Shown: positions 9,531 through 20,608 of the stretch, piece after piece
How positions within the stretch are numbered: the stretch's first letter is position 1
Layout of the letters: every line of letters begins with the position of its first letter
Source of the DNA: Cladorrhinum sp. PSN259
Lineage: Eukaryota; Ascomycota; Sordariomycetes; Sordariales; Podosporaceae
DNA length: 64,000 nucleotides
Assembly: GCA_033725935.1 (NCBI GenBank)
Contig: MU867063.1
Coordinates: 925,694 to 989,693 of the forward strand
Direction: 5' to 3'
Made by a program: the position numbers and the translations under genes
The notes under the pieces: model-generated
Seen by the model: the letters and a program-made list of their open reading frames with translations, nothing else
What the model was told of the DNA's origin: nothing
The model's database searches: none

Positions 9531-11208
9531 TTATTCCACTTCCAACCCCTCCAGCTCATTCCACTCCTCTTCAGTCATCAAATATCCCCACGCAAAAGCA
9601 ACAATCACACCCCAAGCCTCACCGAGCCCCAATAATAATAAACCCTCGGTTGAAAGCAGGTTAAAGCAGCCCTGCCGAGTAAAGATGCCCCAAATTTCCG
9701 GCCCGTGAACACCCGCCAAGCTCATCCCCATGCGTGTCATGTATTCCCTCGACAACTTCAGCCAGGCCCAGGCAGCAATCGGCGTCATTAGCAAGCGAAC
9801 CGGAGCCAAAGTAAGGACGTCAGTAGCAAGCGCCGCAGGTAACCTGGTAAGCGCATTATCCCGATAAACCGGTCCTCGCCCCGCCAATGCCGCCGACCTG
9901 CTGATGTCAAGCATGTTGGGCCGCAACTCAGCGGACCAAGCTCCCGGAGTATTCTGATTGCTTCCAGACGCGCCGTTCTCAACCGTCGATTCCGTAGCTT
10001 CAACATCAAAGCTTATGAGAGTTGCGCTGACCTCGCCTTCTTCGTCGTCGCTACCGAAATCATCAGCCACAATGGGCAGCGCTGGACCGGTGCCACGAAG
10101 CGAAACCGTGCTGTGACGTCGTGGAGCAGGATTTGTATTATCAATGACAATCGTATCGTTTTCAGGAGGTGCTGGAGAAGGGGTAGGATCGGTGCGGGTT
10201 CCCTGCATCTCTTCGACTACCTCTTCGACTGGTATCTCGATAGCCTCCGCTATAGGGTGAGCAATCGGGGTGATGTCTCGAAGAGCCTTACGTTTCGGGC
10301 TGAGAGGTTTCGGCCTCGGAAGCCGCTTGTAGATGCTTATTCTGAAGAACCGAGTTACGACGCTGTAAACCTTGGTGTAGATGTATAACCCCGCAAAAGG
10401 GGCGGATGCCAGACAACACGCCCCAAGCCATTGCCAGATGTTTTTCGGAGCCAAAGTTGTGGGGAGTGGTGGAATCGCAATGGGTGATATGCTTGTTCCC
10501 GGGATGAAAAACCTCCAGCTGGGGAGCAATTGGCTGCAAGGGATTATGCCCGTTCTCTGGAAGAAGGTGTATATCGCCAGGTGTAGGCGAATCCAAGATC
10601 CCAAACGCCCGATCAACGCCGTGCACCGTGGATAGTCTTCTGGTTCAATGAGATTTGACCACTGATCAATCAACGTACTAACCATGAACGACGGCAAGCC
10701 CCCCAGAAAGAAAGCGGTAGAGGACTGCTCTGTCTTGGCGAGCTTACACATGTTGTAAAATGAAACATTTGAGTACTCTTGGTACAGCAATATGCGCTGC
10801 CGGATGCCATTGATACCCCAGATACAGGATGTTTCTAAAATACCGGCAGCTAGCACCAGCCTTCTGCCAATGGCATCGTCGCGTCTGTGATGGCGTATGG
10901 CGGCCTCGGCTTGAGCCTCGATACCACCGTTATCTGGCTCGGCGACTCCAATGACAGTCATGACTTCGTTATGAGAGCGAATAACATCCTTGTTAATGCG
11001 TTTCGTCTCCGGGTTGACTGGACGCCCACGCTCATCGTATTGTTGGACGTAGCCATTCACAGGGTGATCTGGCGGACCCTCTCCTGGAACAACCTCATCG
11101 TACGGCGACCGGCCCTGCGTGTAGTGTCAGAGAGTACAGTTGGGCGTGGTTGATGTGGAGTTGTCTCCTTACCAGAGCCTGGGAGACCAATGGCTCCAGG
11201 AGACCCAT
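9531..11208 (-). CDS. Fungal multi-pass membrane protein of unknown function
   Basis: Two exons on the minus strand, 11208-11173 (12 codons) and 11114-9531; the 58-nt intron is bounded by GTAAGG and CAG. The product is 539 aa. I do not recognise the family. Visible features are a polar N-terminus with a Gly/Pro-rich turn, hydrophobic segments near residues 85-140 and 170-255 (including WLGACCLASAPFAGLYIY), a long polar low-complexity loop with acidic stretches (~285-390), and a final membrane pair (LAPVRLLMTPIAAWAWL and LLLLGLGEAWGVIVAFAWGY) before an acidic tail. The layout fits an organelle or ER integral protein. The first exon is short and its start is inferred only from frame and splice sites. 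It is divergent from utp13 across 431 bases. Confidence 0.7.
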
Positions 11209-11639
11209 TGTACCGGTTGGCCGTTCGTGGCGAGATTAGAGTTGAAAAGTCAAGACAACATAAAATGCGAGATTTATGTCTCTATCTCACAGACGGTATC
11301 GAAAAATGGAAATTCAACTGACAGCTCGCATGTGCTGTGTTTGTTGACTGACATGTATGAAGATGAGTTGGAGGAAGTTGGAGAACCTGGAAGGGCCCGG
11401 GCAATAATGAATGAGAGTGGAACAACCTGGAAGGCAAGGTGCAGCCCTTGCAGGGGTGCGGGGCAGGGGTCAGCTAGCATGACGCTAAGATAACCTTATT
11501 TCTCCATCTCTTATCGCTCGAAAAAGCAAAGATTCTGGGTAAAAAATTTGGGAACGCCATTGAAGCGCCCACTTTGGAGTTTTGGAACATATTTTGGGAG
11601 CTGGAGCTAGCAAGCCACAGCAACCACCACATACACAAC
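11209..11639. promoter_or_regulatory. Shared divergent promoter region (membrane protein / utp13)
   Basis: These 431 bases separate two head-to-head genes and must hold both promoters. No clear TATA box is seen, as expected for a ribosome-biogenesis gene. Confidence 0.4.
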
Positions 11640-14384
11640 ATGGCAAACCGACAAACACCCAAAACAACCTTTGAGGTTGAGAATGTCATTCAACCCATTT
11701 TCACCGGAGGTTCTGTTGCGCTAGAGAACGGCGCAAGGATCCTTGCTTCAACGCTCGGTGAAGATGCTGTCCTGACCGAGTTGACGACGGGCAAGCACCT
11801 TGCTGAAATCGAGGGCGATGGCGAGCCAATCTCGACCCTTACCATCACTCCTTCAGCCTCTCACTTAATTGTGTGCTCTCGATCATTGACGATGCGCATC
11901 TACGCCCTCAAGGTCTCACCAGATTTCGACTCGATAGACACGACGCTTGTGCGAACCTCGAAGCCCCATGCTACCCCCGTCGTAGTGCTTGCGGTCGATA
12001 AAACGAGTACCCTTCTAGCTACAGGTGCCGCTGATGGTGCCGTCAAGATTTGGGATATTGTTGGTGGATACGTCACACACACAGTTAGCGGGCCTAGTGT
12101 TCTCATTTCAGCTTTACACTTTTTCGAGATTGCTGCGACTGCTCAAGATTCTGTGCCAGAAAGAGGCGCCAAGAAGAGGTCACGCAAGGGGCAGGAGGAT
12201 GAAAGCAAGACAAACGGTGGAGAGTCCAGATTTAGATTGGCATGGGGTACACAAGATGGCAAGGTCCGCGTCTTCGATCTTGGAAAGCGCACAGCCACGC
12301 CGGTATACGCCGATGCGAAGAGGAAACAGGAAGCCCACGAGTCCAACGTTCAGAGCATAGACTACTCTCCAGAACACCATGCGCTTCTTACTGGCAGCAG
12401 GGACAAGACGGTGACTTTGTGGTTATGGCGGGAAGGAGGATGGCAGGGCACACCTATGTTGCGCCACGAGCTTGTTGAAGCCGTGGGCTTCCTTAACGAG
12501 GGCAAGTGGATGTACTCGGCAGGCGAGAGCGGGCTGCTAAGGATCTGGGATACAACTACGCACCACGAACTCACAGCAAAACAGGACCCCAAGTCCGAGG
12601 GCGAGTCGATTCTCTCCGCAATTTATTTACCACACAAATCTCTTATCCTTTGCGCCCAGTCCGACTTCACACTTGCGCTCTACCGAGTTCCAACATCAGC
12701 GGATATTGCCAATCTCAGAGCAGTCCCTTACGAGCCATTCAGACGGATATCTGGCACACATGACGAAATTTACGACTTGACATATCTTCTAGAAGATCAG
12801 TCTATGATGGCTCTTGCGACGAACTCTGAAGATGTCAGGATAGTATCTGTGGCAAAGGAGCAACCCGAGGCCGGCAAGGAAGAGGGTGGGTCTTACTTCG
12901 GACACGACGTCGCATTACTAAAAGGCCATGAGGACATTGTGATGTCTTTGGATGTCGATTGGTCCGGCCACTGGGTTGCTAGCGGTGCCAAAGACAACAC
13001 GGCTCGACTCTGGCGAGTCGATCCCACCAACAACTTATACGAATGCTATGCAGTCTTCACAGGCCACTTAGAATCTGTCGGAGCTGTTGCTCTTCCTAAA
13101 GTAACTCCCCCAGAAGATTCAGACGCGTTCAAAGATCCCCTTAACCATCCCCCAGCTTTCCTCATTTCCGGATCCCAGGATAGATTCGTTCAAAAGAGAG
13201 ACATCCCACGACAATCCTCAAAAAAGGAACCAACCAGTCTCAGACGATTGGCACACGACAAGGACATCAACGCGCTAGACGTCAGCCCTAACGGCCGTCT
13301 CTTTGCCTCAGCATCCCAAGACAAGACCGTCAAGATTTGGGACACCGAAAGACTTGAAGTCCAAGGTATCCTCAAGGGCCACAAGCGCGGCGTCTGGGCA
13401 GTCAAATTCGCCCCATCACACACACCCGCTATTCAAGGCGAGGCGGGCGGTGCAGTCTCGGGCAAGGGCGTTATTCTCACCGGAAGCGGTGACAAGACCA
13501 TCAAACTTTGGAACCTCTCCGACTACGCCTGCCTCCGTACATTCGAAGGCCACTCACACAACGTCCTCAAGGTAGTCTGGTTGCATGTTCCATCCGACGA
13601 CGAAGTCTCGGGAAAGAAAAAAATCACATTCGCAAGTGCCGGCGCAGACAGTCTCGTAAAGGTGTGGGACGCCAACTTGGGCGAAACGGAGTGCACCCTC
13701 GACAACCACGAGGACAGACTGTGGACTCTGGCCGTGCACCCGAGAACCAACACAATCGTGTCGGCGGGAAGCGACTCTAAAGTAACATTCTGGAAGGACA
13801 CCACCTCGGAGACGCAAGCGGCGGCCAACTCCGCCGCGCTCAAGCTCGTCGAGCAGGAACAGGAACTGGAAAACTACATCCACATCGGCGCGTACAGGGA
13901 CGCCATCGTCCTCGCGCTGCAGCTCAACCACCCGGGACGTTTACTTTCTTTATTCACCAACGTGGTGACCTCGCCAACTCCCGAGCCGGGCAGTTTGTCA
14001 GGCCTCAGAGCGGTCGATCAGGTCCTCGCCTCGCTCTCCGACGAACAGCTGTTCCTCTTGCTGCTGAGACTGAGAGACTGGAACACCAACGCGCGCACGG
14101 CCCCCGTCGCGCAGAGGGTCCTCTGGACGCTCGTGCGGAGCTATCCCGCAAACAAGTTTTCCAACCTGAGCGTGAAGGGAGCGAGGGGTCAAAAGAGCCT
14201 GAGGGAGGTGTTGAATGCTCTGAAGGTTTACACCGAGAGGCATTACAAGCGGATGGAGGAGCTGGTCGATGAGAGTTATCTGGTCGAGTACACCTTGCAA
14301 GAAATGGACAGCCTTGCGCCGCCTGCTCTTCTAAAGGGTGCGGACGAGGAGGACGAGGAGGATGTGATGATGTTGGAGGCATAG
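11640..14384 (+). CDS. utp13: U3 snoRNP protein Utp13 (TBL3 homolog), WD40
   Basis: A single exon of 914 aa starting MANRQTPKTTF; no upstream in-frame ATG exists after the divergent promoter. Two successive WD40 propellers are visible as repeated GxxDxxVKIWD / GSRDKTVTLW / GAKDNTARLW / ASQDKTVKIWD / GSGDKTIKLWN / GADSLVKVWD units between residues ~20 and ~725. The last ~160 residues carry the helical Utp13-specific domain (LVEQEQELENYIHIGAYRDA). Family role: component of the UtpB subcomplex of the small-subunit processome, needed for early cleavages of pre-rRNA in the nucleolus. The acidic end (DEEDEEDVMML) is usual. Length is slightly over yeast Utp13, mostly from loop insertions. The gene is convergent with sad1. 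Confidence 0.93.
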   Translation: MANRQTPKTTFEVENVIQPIFTGGSVALENGARILASTLGEDAVLTELTTGKHLAEIEGDGEPISTLTITPSASHLIVCSRSLTMRIYALKVSPDFDSIDTTLVRTSKPHATPVVVLAVDKTSTLLATGAADGAVKIWDIVGGYVTHTVSGPSVLISALHFFEIAATAQDSVPERGAKKRSRKGQEDESKTNGGESRFRLAWGTQDGKVRVFDLGKRTATPVYADAKRKQEAHESNVQSIDYSPEHHALLTGSRDKTVTLWLWREGGWQGTPMLRHELVEAVGFLNEGKWMYSAGESGLLRIWDTTTHHELTAKQDPKSEGESILSAIYLPHKSLILCAQSDFTLALYRVPTSADIANLRAVPYEPFRRISGTHDEIYDLTYLLEDQSMMALATNSEDVRIVSVAKEQPEAGKEEGGSYFGHDVALLKGHEDIVMSLDVDWSGHWVASGAKDNTARLWRVDPTNNLYECYAVFTGHLESVGAVALPKVTPPEDSDAFKDPLNHPPAFLISGSQDRFVQKRDIPRQSSKKEPTSLRRLAHDKDINALDVSPNGRLFASASQDKTVKIWDTERLEVQGILKGHKRGVWAVKFAPSHTPAIQGEAGGAVSGKGVILTGSGDKTIKLWNLSDYACLRTFEGHSHNVLKVVWLHVPSDDEVSGKKKITFASAGADSLVKVWDANLGETECTLDNHEDRLWTLAVHPRTNTIVSAGSDSKVTFWKDTTSETQAAANSAALKLVEQEQELENYIHIGAYRDAIVLALQLNHPGRLLSLFTNVVTSPTPEPGSLSGLRAVDQVLASLSDEQLFLLLLRLRDWNTNARTAPVAQRVLWTLVRSYPANKFSNLSVKGARGQKSLREVLNALKVYTERHYKRMEELVDESYLVEYTLQEMDSLAPPALLKGADEEDEEDVMMLEA

Positions 14385-14740
14385 ATATGACCCCCCCAAA
14401 AATATATCAGACATGTGGGTACTTAAATGGGCCTTTGTTTTTTAAAGAGTTTTAGCAAGTTCGAGTTTTTCGTGTGAAAGTGAATGGATATATATCAATA
14501 CTCCTTCTTATACTGGGAAGGCGAGGTTGTTTTGCTCTCATATTCAACGTAAATTTTTTTTGCTTGTCCTAAACACTTTCATCTTTTTTATAACCACAAC
14601 GTTGTTCTAATTGTTCTTTTTGACCTATCCTTTTCAGTCATATTTTGGATCCGTTTCAGTCCTTTTTAGTAATCCACTCCGTTATGCCTTTGCTCACGAT
14701 ACAACCAATCTATGCAGTTTCTTCTTTTTTTTCTTCTTCT
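14385..14740. other. 3' flanks of convergent utp13 and sad1
   Basis: A T-rich spacer of 356 bases holding both 3' UTRs. Nothing else is seen. Confidence 0.5.
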
Positions 14741-16417
14741 TCACCTTCCCTTTGGCGGATCCCTCCTCCTCTCCCAAATTTGCAAATAAGTCTCACCAAG
14801 GTACAACAGCTCGCTCTGAATCTTGTCAACAAACAAGTCCTGCGCGACGACCCACTCGTCCGTCGCTTTATTCCTCAACTGCACCTTCCACGTCTTCCTT
14901 TCCTCGCCCACAGCACTATCCGCCACGTCCTCCTTCGTCCTGACAGCCTCGTGCACAACATTGGCCACGAGATCATACCATATAGGCTCCCCAGGCTGGT
15001 GCTTGGTCGGGTCCGGTTCAACATACGGTGACATGTCCAGATTCCTTGCGTCAAATGTGACAATAGTTGGGTTCCGCTCAGAGACAAACTTGTTCTTGCT
15101 GAATCGCTTGATGTGGAAAACCAGAAAGGGTGGAAGCGGGTGCATCAGTCTATATCTCTTTCGCTGCGCGTTGAGTTCTTGCCCCGTGACGCCGTTGTAC
15201 TTGGACAGGATGCTGGTCAGCGGCACCTGAGGAATAATGTTGCGCTCCTGCTCGTCTTGGAAAAGCGGCGTGGCGGGTAGGTCGAGGGTGAGGAGCAGGT
15301 AGCGATTGATTTCGACTTTTACTTCTGCTGCTTCCTCGAAGCGCAGACGGTCGAGCGTATCCGCCTTTGCAGTGATTGCTTGCGATTCGACTTTGAGTTT
15401 CCCCTGAAAGATTTGGTGAACAGGGCTTGGACGGGGTTTGGTTTTGCTCGCGTCTTTGGTGGCATCTTTGATGTCTTTGGCATTGTCTTTGATGATGTCG
15501 CGATGTAGGTTGTTGAGGTACCAGGTAAGGAACTCTACCGGGTCGGACTGCTCGGTGAGGGTGAAGCGCTTCCCTGATTGGAGAGCGATGGCTTGAAGAA
15601 GCTCGTGTGGCGAGACGTGGGATTTAAAGGCGCGCGGGTTCCATATCTTGCGAAAGAGGATCGACGTGCGTTTGACAAGTTCGTTGGAGGCACTGAGATT
15701 CTCCAAGAGGAAGTAGTTGCGCAGAGGCGAGACGTGGGAGAGAGCCTGCACGACAACGTTCAGGTAGTCGTTCTCCTTGATATTGTTCATGCCAACAAAT
15801 CCCGGGGTGTATTCTTTGCCAAGCAGAGTCCTGGAGGTTCGGGGCTTACGATCGAACTCGAGTACTTCTTGTCGCGTGTATCGGGGGTCGGAAACGTACT
15901 TGATATCGTCAAGTGATTTGCCGGTAACCTCGTAGCCTTCGGGGAGAACGTAGACCTTTTGAGTACTCATGTTGATGTAGACGTGGTGATCCTCCTCCAG
16001 TGAGTGGAAGTAGGCATGCGATTTGGGCCCTCGGCCCTGGAAGTACTTGCCGCATACCAAACATGCGTAAACGTTAATGTTCGATAAGCTAATGGAGCAG
16101 AGCTTTTCAAAGTCAAAGTCCAAAACGTTGCGGTCGATGGTATCGAGGTATAAATCGTCGTAGCCTTCGGTCGGCGCGGACTGTCTGATGGGCGCTTTCT
16201 CCTCTACCACTTCCTCCTCACCGTCCTCAAAACCATTCTCCTCTTCCACTTCCTCCTCACCGTCCTCAAAACCATTCTCCTCTTCACGCCCATTCTCGTT
16301 TGCGCTGACACTCACGCTCGCACTCTTGTCGTAATCGTCGAATCGAGATTTCTTGGATGCTGGGGAAGCTACACCGGCCAACTCGTCGAGCGCTTCCGAG
16401 GCCTGTCGTTTGGACAT
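14741..16417 (-). CDS. sad1: Sad1/USP39-type pseudo-deubiquitinase of the U4/U6.U5 tri-snRNP
   Basis: A single exon of 558 aa if started at 16417 (MSKRQASEALDEL); an in-frame ATG at 16525 and others upstream are possible. Order of parts: an acidic N-terminus with a perfect 13-residue duplication (ENGFEDGEEEVEE type, 48-73), a UBP-type zinc finger ~107-165 (CSISL, CLVCGKYFQGRG, SHAYFHSLEEDHHVYI), and a USP fold from ~205. At the place of the USP catalytic Cys the motif reads NNIKENDYLN, so Asp217 replaces Cys, as expected for the catalytically dead Sad1/USP39 group. Family role: keeps the tri-snRNP intact before and during spliceosome assembly in the nucleus. Start choice is the main uncertainty. 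Confidence 0.9.
   Translation of the reverse strand: MSKRQASEALDELAGVASPASKKSRFDDYDKSASVSVSANENGREEENGFEDGEEEVEEENGFEDGEEEVVEEKAPIRQSAPTEGYDDLYLDTIDRNVLDFDFEKLCSISLSNINVYACLVCGKYFQGRGPKSHAYFHSLEEDHHVYINMSTQKVYVLPEGYEVTGKSLDDIKYVSDPRYTRQEVLEFDRKPRTSRTLLGKEYTPGFVGMNNIKENDYLNVVVQALSHVSPLRNYFLLENLSASNELVKRTSILFRKIWNPRAFKSHVSPHELLQAIALQSGKRFTLTEQSDPVEFLTWYLNNLHRDIIKDNAKDIKDATKDASKTKPRPSPVHQIFQGKLKVESQAITAKADTLDRLRFEEAAEVKVEINRYLLLTLDLPATPLFQDEQERNIIPQVPLTSILSKYNGVTGQELNAQRKRYRLMHPLPPFLVFHIKRFSKNKFVSERNPTIVTFDARNLDMSPYVEPDPTKHQPGEPIWYDLVANVVHEAVRTKEDVADSAVGEERKTWKVQLRNKATDEWVVAQDLFVDKIQSELLYLGETYLQIWERRRDPPKGR
16207..16284 (-). repeat. Perfect 39-bp tandem duplication within sad1
   Basis: Bases 16207-16245 and 16246-16284 are identical and in frame, adding 13 acidic residues to the Sad1 N-terminus. 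Confidence 0.9.
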
Positions 16418-17258
16418 TTTGGTGTGTAGAGCGAGTGGTTGCGACATTGGATGGCCTTCGTGTTGCGCGTCGAAAGATTGCTGTGGTTGTGCCTTGTCTA
16501 GAGTGCAGCATGGTGCCTGTTCCATGTCCTTGGATCGCCCCACTCCATCCGATTGACTGACCCACCAGAGCTTCGTCCACCCACAGTCAAATCTTGGCAG
16601 CCCAGAGAGAGAGAGGTAGGGTACTGGACAACATCTATTTGAGATCACACGAGGTACGATGGATTGATGGGAGAATAAGTCAATAATATAGGGGTGTCTT
16701 TGCCTAGAGAGAGTAAAAACAAAACGCTCTGCGCTGCTTCTTCCCAAACTACAACAACCCACTTCCCTTTCTTATACCCTTTTGCACGCACTTTTGTGTG
16801 TTTCGATGCTGTCAAATCCTATTGCTTTCCTTCCTTTGAGACAATTCAGATAATCTGCAAATCGTCGCCGAATCAAGAGCCCGCCACCAATCTAAATCAA
16901 AAGATCGGGTCCAAAAACATTTTCACATCACCCACTCCCCAGCGCCTTCATTCTCATAAAAGAACATGTGTCCAAAGAAGAAAGCAAGAATCAACAAACA
17001 GGAGAGGAAACATAGAGCTAGAGAAAACAACGCTCCTTTCCCCCTTAGGCCCCCCCTTGGCCATGAAACCTGAAGATGCTGATTGTCGCTTTTCGCAAAT
17101 AAATGGTAGGCTTGTTTCTTGAATACTGTTACACAACGAAGGACAACTATCCACCGCTCAATGTAAGATTCAAAGGGCTTTTCTTGATTTCGACTCTCGA
17201 GATAAGGTGACCGCTAAAGGCCAGGGGTGGTTGGCGATCTCTCTGTTGGGATCGAGAA
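16418..17258. other. Intergenic region upstream of sad1 and downstream of the 4EHP gene
   Basis: Holds the sad1 promoter/leader (possibly part of its N-terminus if an upstream ATG is used) and the 3' flank of the eIF4E-like gene. No independent gene is seen. Confidence 0.5.
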
Positions 17259-18500
17259 TTATAGATTCTTCAGGTCGTCAACTGAATGCAGCTGCTGTGT
17301 TTGCTGCTGTTGGTGATTTTGCTTATTCGTGCGCTTGTCACCGTGATTATTCGCTTTGTCACGCCGCGACTCTTCGATGGCGGTGCGCTGCGCGATGCTA
17401 GAATCGTGGCTCTTCCACTCGACCTTGGTGTCAGGCGGGAAGTGCAAGATGCGTCGCATACTCTCGCTATCCCGTCATGTTAGCTGATGGGCACACCTTT
17501 GAAAATAAGAATCAAGACTACATACCGAACTTTGAGGACTGGCTGACCGCTTGCGCGAGTCCAGATGCTAAGGATATCCTCTCCGCTCCTCACACTAAGC
17601 ACAGCACCGCACACCTGCTCACCAGCTTCGCCAAACTGGTCGCCAATAATGGCAAGCAGCAGGTCCTCCCAATAGCGATCGGCAACTCCCTTTCTCAGGC
17701 GCACAACCCACTTGCCGCCAGCCTTGTTCTCATCATCCTCCCATATTGGCCTTACTCCCTTTTTGAAGAGATGGTAGTCTGATACCAGGGGTAGGTCGGA
17801 AGGCCGTTTCAGATGTTGGTATACAGCAAAGAATTGTTCCACAGTCTCGACCGAGGCAATAGGGTGCAGAGTCTTTTCGTACTCGATAAACCCGTTCACC
17901 TTGGAGATGGGAGGGCGGAACCAAAAGACAAAGTTGTTGCGCAGCGGATGAGGACCTGTTGAGGGTCCAGACGTCGCCACAGACCTGCCAGAGCTCAGCA
18001 GCGAGGCATTAGAAGCCGACTTGCCAATTACTCTGCCGCCGCCTAAGCTGCCCTCCTTTGCTGATTTCTCAGCAGTCGGAGTCTTCGAGGCAGCGCCCAG
18101 GGCCGTGTCGAACGGGTTACCGGGTGACTTTGGCGTCTTGGCCGAGCCAAAAGAGGCAAAGGCACCAGAACCCAAGCCAAAGGCGCTGGATGCACCACCT
18201 GTGGGCGAAGCCAAAGTCGCGCCCGGAGTGGTTGTGGAATTAAATGGACTCTTCCCCAGCGACGAGCTATCACCGCCAAATCGCTTCAAGGACGTAGTGC
18301 CGCGCCCCAGGGGGTTGTCGCTCTGACCGGAACCGGAGGTTGATAGAGAGAGCTTGCTCGGGCTAGTCCCAACACACTATAGTTAGCACTCACTGAGCCA
18401 AGCCACAAAGAAAAAAAGAGGCCACAACCCCGCCAACACTATCCTCGAGAATGAAAGAGGACGGCACTCACCCGGTGCGGCGACTCCATAGATCAGCCAT
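17259..18500 (-). CDS. eIF4E2/4EHP-type cap-binding protein
   Basis: Three exons on the minus strand: 18500-18472, 18362-17526 and 17466-17259, with introns of 109 nt (GTGAGT/TAG) and 59 nt (GTATGT, CTAAC branch site, TAG). The product is 357 aa. It starts MADLWSRRTG and continues with a ~120-residue Ser/Thr/Gly-rich disordered region. The cap-binding core (~125-290) follows: HPLRNNFVFWFRPP, ASVETVEQFFAVYQHL, GVRPIWEDDENKAGGKWV, ISKVNGF and SGEDILSIWTR. WEDD-NK-GGKW and ICGAV-type strands match 4EHP/eIF4E2 rather than canonical eIF4E; the first cap-stacking Trp position is an aromatic FVFWF. The third exon supplies the final helix (MRRILHFPP) and a polar Gln/Asn-rich tail. Family role: binds the 5' cap without eIF4G and represses translation. 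Frame closes exactly across both introns. Confidence 0.88.
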
Positions 18501-20608
18501 GAAGAAGTCGGGTACCGTAACTCCAAGAAACTAGGGCGCAGGAGGGGATCGCGGCCTACAGGCGATGCACCAATCACAGTCTGTGCAGGAGCAACGACAA
18601 CGTCTCGTATTGGCTCGGTCGTTACTGGGAGGAAGTGGGGGAGCGAGCGAGCGACAATTGGAGAGGGGCAAGCTCTCAAAGATGGGACGTTGCCGTTGGA
18701 GAGAACAGCAGTAGGAGAGGTGGTGGCGGGCCACAGAGAAAGGGGGGAGCCGATAGGGTGTTGAGAGGCGGTTGTTGTGGGTGATGTCAGGAACGGGAGG
18801 AGGGATCACAAGCGGGCAGTCTTGGTCTTGGGATATCGAAATCGAATTACAGCGGGGAGGGTGTCTTTGTTGTTGCGGGTTCAGTGCGTGCGTACAATGG
18901 CTCGGTGGGTCTGCTATTAGTGACAACAGGTAATTTTTGGAAACAAGCGTAGGTATACTCGAGGAGTAAATAAAGTTGGTGGTGGGATGACAAAGTAGTT
19001 TTCTTGGTGTTCTGGATTCGATCGTGAAAAAAGACAAATCCTGAGGGCCCAAGTTCAAGCAAACAGTGGCGGGTCTTCCGCGAAGCCCCACCTTCTTAGT
19101 GCCAAAAAAACATGACTTGCCCAGCAAAGCCCACTGTGCTGGAAGACAAAGGCACTCGGCCAGTGAGAGCCCTTGCTGAGTCTCCAACGTTGCGGGCGGT
19201 GAACGCGGCGGAAAAGCAATCACCCCACGAAGCTTTCGAGGCGCATACAAAGGGAAATTTCGCGCCGGAAATTTTCTCGCTTCTTTTTCTCAACAAACAA
19301 TTTACAGACCGCACAACGTTGAAACATCGACAGCTGGCCACCAAACTGCCTCTACGCTGCTGGACGATTTCGTTGATGAGTCGAGAGAAACTATCATGCC
19401 ATTGTTTAAAACAATCATCACGAGTGCCCCATCTGCGCGGCTCCATGATGCGTTGATCACCTGAAGCACTGGACATTTTCTTCTTTGCAGTTATTCCCAT
19501 TTATCCTGCTTGGTGCCACGTAGACTTTGATTCTCATAGGGATCCCGTTCACATGACTGGATATTGGCCTATATCCTGCTTTGGTCCCTTTGCTCCTTTT
19601 CTCATTGGATGTCATATATGCAGTGTAGTAAGTTCAATATCTCTTCTGTGCACTTGCTGCCCTCTCGCCCTGATGATATTGGAAACATTCCGGTAAACCT
19701 ACTCAACAGTGACCGTGGCTGCGCCAGGACACGAGTTGAGCCTGACGATACCATGGCATTTCCTGAGCGAGCCCTTGCATTCTTGTCTTGGCTATTTTGA
19801 GCTCTTGGCTCTGTCTACGCGGTTGGGAGCTAACACTTGAATTGTCACAGGGCTACTCTCCATACACCTGACACGTAGGTTGTCTCAAGTGCAGTTTTTC
19901 AGACGGACTCCGGTCCCCCACAGACTTTGTGCTCTATTTCTATACCGGCATCAAGACCCGATACAATCGCGATCGTAAATAGAGAGCACGTTCTTCACCC
20001 GCCGTACCTTGGGGTGGGGGGCTTTGGGGAAAATTATCAGGGACTTTTGGAATCGAGAGTGAGGGCGCTTCGGGTACGTTGACCACATGACAGAGATTCA
20101 CCAATCAAGCCCGCTTCTTTCGTTGCCTGCCGATCGCCACCCGGATCCTATCGGTCATTAGAAAGTTGGAGCTGCCACAGATGCAGAGCAGCCCGAGATG
20201 TCAAGCTGCCGAACCCCACTACGCCCTGCAGTGCGATTGCGGTTGGGTGCCGGCGATTTTACCCCACGTCACTTTGTACGTGGAAGGTGGGGTTGCTAGC
20301 TACCGTTGGAATGAAACAGTGTAGCTCGAGAAAGAGATTTTTTCTAGATAACCGGTCCTCGAATTAAAAGGGATGCAAAGTATTCCGTTCCACTGATATT
20401 GTGCATCTTGGCGTTTCTTCTCCTCTTGTTGGGGCTTATCCTGAAGACAAACATCGACCAATGCACTGAAACCGTCCCGTCTTTCAGCACCCTGAATCAC
20501 TGAATCGATCGGGTCTACTTCTCCGAGCATCCACCGAACCACTGACACACTTTGACTGCGGTCGTACTAAGCTCTCCTCCGTCAACCCTCCCGCATCCTG
20601 CATCGCAA
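18501..20608. other. Divergent intergenic region (4EHP / met12)
   Basis: About 2.1 kb between two head-to-head genes. The 4EHP side is a likely long 5' leader. A 239-codon antisense-looking frame (18531-19250, minus) and a short plus frame near 19564-19800 show no domain or plausible protein composition. No RNA gene is seen. Confidence 0.5.

Noticed and set aside
18531..19250. A 239-codon minus-strand frame upstream of the 4EHP gene
   Set aside because: Composition is erratic, with no domain and no start context; it lies in the likely long leader of the adjacent gene.
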